From contig DATGXI010000120.1 of NCBI GenBank assembly GCA_035299065.1, positions 1 to 64,000 on the forward strand: 64,000 nt of DNA, written 5' to 3'. Made by a program: the position numbers and the translations under genes. Below, in pieces: positions 61,422 to 64,000 of this stretch (its first letter is position 1; each line of letters starts with the position of its first letter). This stretch comes from DASPJQ01 sp035299065 (GTDB lineage: Bacteria; Bacteroidota; Bacteroidia; Flavobacteriales_D; UBA2798). Under the pieces are notes generated by a model that did no database searches, was not told the origin of the DNA, and saw only the letters and a list, made by a program, of their open reading frames with translations.

Positions 61422-62047
61422 AACTGACCAATTCGGAAGTTTAAACTAAGTGTTGTAAGCATGTGTCCCTCAAACGTTAGCTTGTTGTTTGTGCTTTCCT
61501 GTTCAACATGCAGAACTTCACCACCATTTTCATTTTCCAATTCCACATGAATGTCGTTACCCAAATGCAACATATATTGCGTTGCCAGGGTTAGGTTAAA
61601 GCGCTCACCAATATAATAATGACAACCAATACCGGCCTGCGCGGCCGAACTCCAGCGTGATTTTACGGTTATACCTGGTTCGGTAAGGGTGTGGTACACA
61701 TTTACACGGGTATAATCAAAACAATGACCAGCAATAAAATAAGGATCAAGTTTTTTGGGTTCATCCATTATATAAAACATAACGCTCCAGCCAATGTGAG
61801 CATCGGTTCGTTTTCCCAAATTGTATAAATCGGTTTGTATATAATCAGCAAACCACTCGGTATTTATTTTTTTGGCAAGCATTATGCGAAACTGGCCACC
61901 TGTACCAAAACCAGAGGTGTTGTTGTTGCCAAATAAACTAACGGTGTTGCGCATACCGAGTTCAAAATTACCTGCTTTACGGGTGTACTGTGCGTTTGCA
62001 CAAAGCGTTGTGCACAAAGCAAAAAGGCATAAGATTTTTTTAACCAT
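61406..62047 (-). CDS. outer-membrane beta-barrel-like protein 1
   Basis: 213 residues with a signal peptide (ending ANAQ). Strands such as LGMRNTVSLFGNNNTSGFGTGGQFRIML and FNLTLATQYMLHLGNDIHVE fit a small barrel. No family recognised. Upstream partner of the 209-residue barrel, with a good promoter. Confidence 0.75.
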   Translation of the reverse strand: MVKKILCLFALCTTLCANAQYTRKAGNFELGMRNTVSLFGNNNTSGFGTGGQFRIMLAKKINTEWFADYIQTDLYNLGKRTDAHIGWSVMFYIMDEPKKLDPYFIAGHCFDYTRVNVYHTLTEPGITVKSRWSSAAQAGIGCHYYIGERFNLTLATQYMLHLGNDIHVELENENGGEVLHVEQESTNNKLTFEGHMLTTLSLNFRIGQLWGAN

Positions 62048-62073
62048 AATATGCTTAGAACGTTAAGGATGGC

Positions 62074-62102
62074 TAAAGTTAGCTGAAATTACGTGAATCA
62101 AA
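62074..62102 (-). promoter_or_regulatory. Bacteroidota promoter before the barrel pair
   Basis: Minus strand: TTTG (62102-62099), a 17-nt spacer and TAACTTTA (62081-62074). The ATG at 62047 is 26 nt downstream. Confidence 0.6.
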
Positions 62103-62197
62103 GAGTTTTATGGATGTAATTAAATTTTTGTTGTTTAAAACCTTGGGGTACCCATTTTAGGATGGTTTAAATAAAAGGTACTTTAATAACCCGTAGC

Positions 62198-63214
62198 ATG
62201 GAGCGAAAGTATGCGCAAATAGTTCGATTAACCCTGGTTATGCTTTACCTGGTAATACTGGCGGGAAGCGTAGTACGCATGAGCGGATCAGGAATGGGTT
62301 GCCCTGACTGGCCAAAATGTTTTGGAAAATGGATACCCCCCACCGGCGTTGACCAGTTGCCAGTCGATTATCAAAAAATTTATTCAGAAAAGAGGGCAAA
62401 AAAAATTGAACGGTTTGCCAGGCTGCTTGATTTTTTTGGAATGGATGAGCAGGCAAAACAATTACGGGAAGACAAGTCGTTGCTGAAAGAAGAAGAATTT
62501 AATGCCAAAAAAACATGGACTGAATATGTAAACCGGTTAATAGGAGCACTAGCCGGTTTATTTGTTTTAATAGGTGTTGTTTATGCCGTGCGTTTTTACA
62601 AAACCAATTCAACCTGGTTTTGGTTGTCGTTACTCAACTTAATTCTGATTGTTGTTACGGCTTGGTTTGGAGCTATAGTGGTTGCAACCAATTTAATGCC
62701 CTGGATAATTACAGTACACATGATGTTGGCTGTGATATTGGTGATGAACCAGGTTAGTTTAATTACCAAAGTAGTACGTCCACGTTTCAGAATAAACGTC
62801 AGCCGCGGGTTCAGGTTCTTTTTGTTCTTGTCCGTTATTCTCACCCTCACTCAAATTGTTTTTGGTACACAGGTGAGGCAACAGGTTGACGTTTTTTCTG
62901 AGAGCATGGGTGAAGCGTACAGGAGTAACTGGATTTACTGGGTCATGAATAATGGCAACATGTTTTTTATTCACCGTTCACTTTCCATTGCCTTGTTAGT
63001 GGTAACCCTGTTGCTAATGTATGTGAGCGGTAAAAACAGGTATGGAACTCCGCTTTTAAACATTGTGTTTTTATTGATGCTGGTTGAAGTTGGGTTGGGT
63101 ATGCTGCTTAATTACGCGGGCATGCCTCAATTTGCCCAACCTTTACATTTACTGGTGGGTACTATTATTATAGGTATGCAGGTGTATATTTATAAACGTA
63201 CCGATTCCAGGTAA
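62198..63214 (+). CDS. ctaA: heme A synthase, COX15/CtaA family
   Basis: A 338-residue protein with about eight transmembrane helices that oxidises the heme O C8 methyl group to give heme A for aa3-type oxidases. SVVRMSGSGMGCPDWPKCFGKWIPP (residues 23-47) is the family signature with the paired Cys. Heme-ligand His residues are in IITVHMMLAV, FIHRSLSIA and AQPLHLLVG. A hydrophilic loop at about 55-105 is an insertion of the Bacteroidota form. No ctaB or oxidase gene follows; mnmD is next on this strand. Confidence 0.93.
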   Translation: MERKYAQIVRLTLVMLYLVILAGSVVRMSGSGMGCPDWPKCFGKWIPPTGVDQLPVDYQKIYSEKRAKKIERFARLLDFFGMDEQAKQLREDKSLLKEEEFNAKKTWTEYVNRLIGALAGLFVLIGVVYAVRFYKTNSTWFWLSLLNLILIVVTAWFGAIVVATNLMPWIITVHMMLAVILVMNQVSLITKVVRPRFRINVSRGFRFFLFLSVILTLTQIVFGTQVRQQVDVFSESMGEAYRSNWIYWVMNNGNMFFIHRSLSIALLVVTLLLMYVSGKNRYGTPLLNIVFLLMLVEVGLGMLLNYAGMPQFAQPLHLLVGTIIIGMQVYIYKRTDSR

Positions 63215-63508
63215 ACGTTATTCGCTGTTTGTTCTCCGTTACCCTTACCATTATTTTTCGCGCAAAGACGCAACGATCGCAACGTTTAATATCAAATAGT
63301 GATTGCTGGTCAGATCCAGCGTTTCTGTCTATAATCAGTGTCATTCCGTGTTCTATTCTTTTTCTCCGGTTATTTCAAATCAAAGATTATCATGAAAATT
63401 TTTTGTCATCAGCTTCTTTGATTGAATGTGTTATAACGAAAACGTCCCGGGAGAAGCAATCAAACCCGGGACGTGCAATCAAACCAATTAAGTGTTAACC
63501 TTAAGGGA
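63215..63508. other. intergenic region
   Basis: Holds an open frame (63229-63498) judged spurious, a tract CGCGCAAAGACGCAACGATCG that is common spacer sequence in Bacteroidota, and the terminator at 63442-63474. Confidence 0.5.
63442..63474 (-). terminator. strong hairpin terminator of the micro-ORF unit
   Basis: ACGTCCCGGG (63442-63451) pairs perfectly with CCCGGGACGT (63465-63474). On the minus strand TTTTCG follows. It is 35 nt after the second micro-ORF stop. Confidence 0.75.
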
Positions 63509-63580
63509 TCAGGTTACCACTAAAGCGACAAGGAGAAAGAAACCCAATACTCCCAGCGCGTAAACCAAACTCTTATCCAT
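63509..63580 (-). CDS. micro-ORF 2, 23-residue membrane peptide
   Basis: 23 codons from the ATG at 63580: starts MDKSLVYALGVLGF and ends LVALVVT, a single transmembrane span. It shares MDKSLVYA at the start and LVALVV at the end of the helix with the ORF 28 nt upstream, so the pair looks like an ancient duplication. Position after micro-ORF 1 and before a strong terminator supports transcription. Function unknown; small subunits of respiratory oxidases are comparable in size, but no match is claimed. Confidence 0.65.
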   Translation of the reverse strand: MDKSLVYALGVLGFFLLVALVVT

Positions 63581-63608
63581 GACTATATTATTTAAGTAAT
63601 TTTAATTT

Positions 63609-63707
63609 CTATGAATTTAATGGTAGCAAACCAAACCAGGAAACTACCAGTGCAACTAAGGTGAAAAAAAACATGACACTTATTGCGTAAACTAAGCTCT
63701 TGTCCAT
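63609..63707 (-). CDS. micro-ORF 1, 32-residue membrane peptide
   Basis: 32 codons from the ATG at 63707: MDKSLVYAISVMFFFTL, then LVALVVSWFGLLPLNS. One transmembrane helix with a short tail. It matches the next ORF at 63509-63580 at both ends, and differences are conservative hydrophobic swaps. Too short for ordinary gene callers. Probably an inner-membrane peptide; the pair lies between ctaA and mnmD on the opposite strand. Confidence 0.65.
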   Translation of the reverse strand: MDKSLVYAISVMFFFTLVALVVSWFGLLPLNS

Positions 63708-63822
63708 GACTTGTGTGTTTTAAGTGAGTAATTTCAATTGTTGGTATAAATACGCTGCATGCATACTAAATGTTTTAGGGCTATGCCAGGGTTTAAGGTG
63801 TTTTTACCCTGAAAAAAGACCG

Positions 63823-63852
63823 TTGGTTTTGTCGTAATTACCGTTACTTTTG
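63823..63852 (+). promoter_or_regulatory. candidate promoter of mnmD
   Basis: TACTTTTG at 63845-63852 matches TAnnTTTG. TTGG at 63823-63826 with an 18-nt spacer is a possible -33. The mnmD ATG at 63873 is 20 nt downstream. Confidence 0.5.
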
Positions 63853-63872
63853 TAAAACATACCGCATCAACA

Positions 63873-64000
63873 ATGCTAAAAATAACACCTACACTTGACG
63901 GAAGTAATACATTAACGGACGAAAATCGGCAGGAAACGTATCATTCGGTTAACGGAGCCGTGCAGGAAAGCATGCATGTGTTCATTCAACATGGTTTGAA
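63873..64000 (+). CDS. mnmD: tRNA 5-methylaminomethyl-2-thiouridine methyltransferase, MnmD, partial
   Basis: The first 42 codons of a gene cut by the window end. MLKITPTLDGSNTLTDE, then ETYHSVNGAVQESMHVFIQH matches the N-terminus of the MnmD (DUF752) family, with the YHSxxGAxxES block. The enzyme makes the last methylation of mnm5s2U34 in tRNA wobble positions. A promoter box lies upstream. Confidence 0.85.
   Translation, partial: MLKITPTLDGSNTLTDENRQETYHSVNGAVQESMHVFIQHGL

Noticed and set aside
63229..63498. 89-residue open frame after ctaA
   Set aside because: Composition unlike neighbours, no family feature, overlaps the terminator hairpin and a common spacer tract (CGCAAAGACGCAACG).
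63828..63852. TTTG at 63828-63831 as -33 of mnmD
   Set aside because: Only 13 nt from the -7 box; the usual spacer is 17-23 nt.
1..64000. tRNA, rRNA, CRISPR array, transposase or integrase
   Set aside because: Looked for by eye; no cloverleaf-like segment with a T-loop motif, repeat-spacer array or transposase signature was found. A tRNA or CRISPR search program would settle it.

Overview
The window comes from a Bacteroidota chromosome, probably a free-living or environmental Bacteroidia/Flavobacteriia relative. Evidence: three large secreted proteins with type A C-terminal sorting domains of the type IX secretion system (T9SS), Bacteroidota-type promoters (TTTG / TAnnTTTG) rather than Shine-Dalgarno-led genes, DUF4783-nadC-rlmH linkage, an E1 alpha/beta fusion and an AT-rich composition. 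No rRNA, tRNA, CRISPR array, transposase or prophage was seen.

Layout. 1-3.2 kb holds housekeeping genes (YihY-like membrane protein, nadC, DUF4783-like protein, rlmH). 3.2-17.8 kb is a surface-sugar island: an LpxD-like acyltransferase and a PIG-L deacetylase on the minus strand; then a co-directional pseudaminic acid cluster (pseB, pseC, an unrecognised 524-residue protein, a TylF-like methyltransferase, a Pse-associated methylase, pseF, pseG, pseH, pseI); then a convergent GT-B-like glycosyltransferase, a NeuD/PglD-like acyltransferase and a Wzx-type flippase. Together they can make CMP-pseudaminic acid, decorate it, transfer it and export a lipid-linked glycan.

17.8-23.7 kb carries a 3-methyladenine glycosylase, a TerB-like protein, a TPR lipoprotein-like protein, an RlmL-like rRNA methyltransferase and a DUF1573 protein with OmpA-like repeats. 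23.8-31.7 kb has two cassettes, each a small secreted protein followed by a large T9SS cargo protein. 31.7-42.9 kb is mixed metabolism and envelope: CoA transferase, GNAT, MORN-repeat protein, hemE, OmpA protein, UMF1 transporter, MBL hydrolase, a TolB-propeller/barrel protein and a half-size TauE. 42.9-46.6 kb is a tightly overlapping minus-strand operon with tandem paralogues of unknown function. 46.7-54.9 kb contains an MFS exporter, a lipoprotein, a third T9SS cargo and the branched-chain E1 fusion. 55.1-63.9 kb contains an M61 peptidase, DUF4412 and OmpA proteins, a His/Cys-rich membrane protein, two outer-membrane barrels, a heme A synthase, two tiny paralogous membrane ORFs and the start of mnmD.

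The most unusual signals are: (i) tandem 23- and 32-codon membrane micro-ORFs with their own terminator near ctaA; (ii) a family of structured intergenic elements (three full copies and one partial) with a conserved core and nested inverted repeats; (iii) several genes whose start codon (often GTG or TTG) sits 3-5 nt after a TAnnTTTG box, suggesting leaderless mRNAs; (iv) unrecognised genes inside the pseudaminic acid island.
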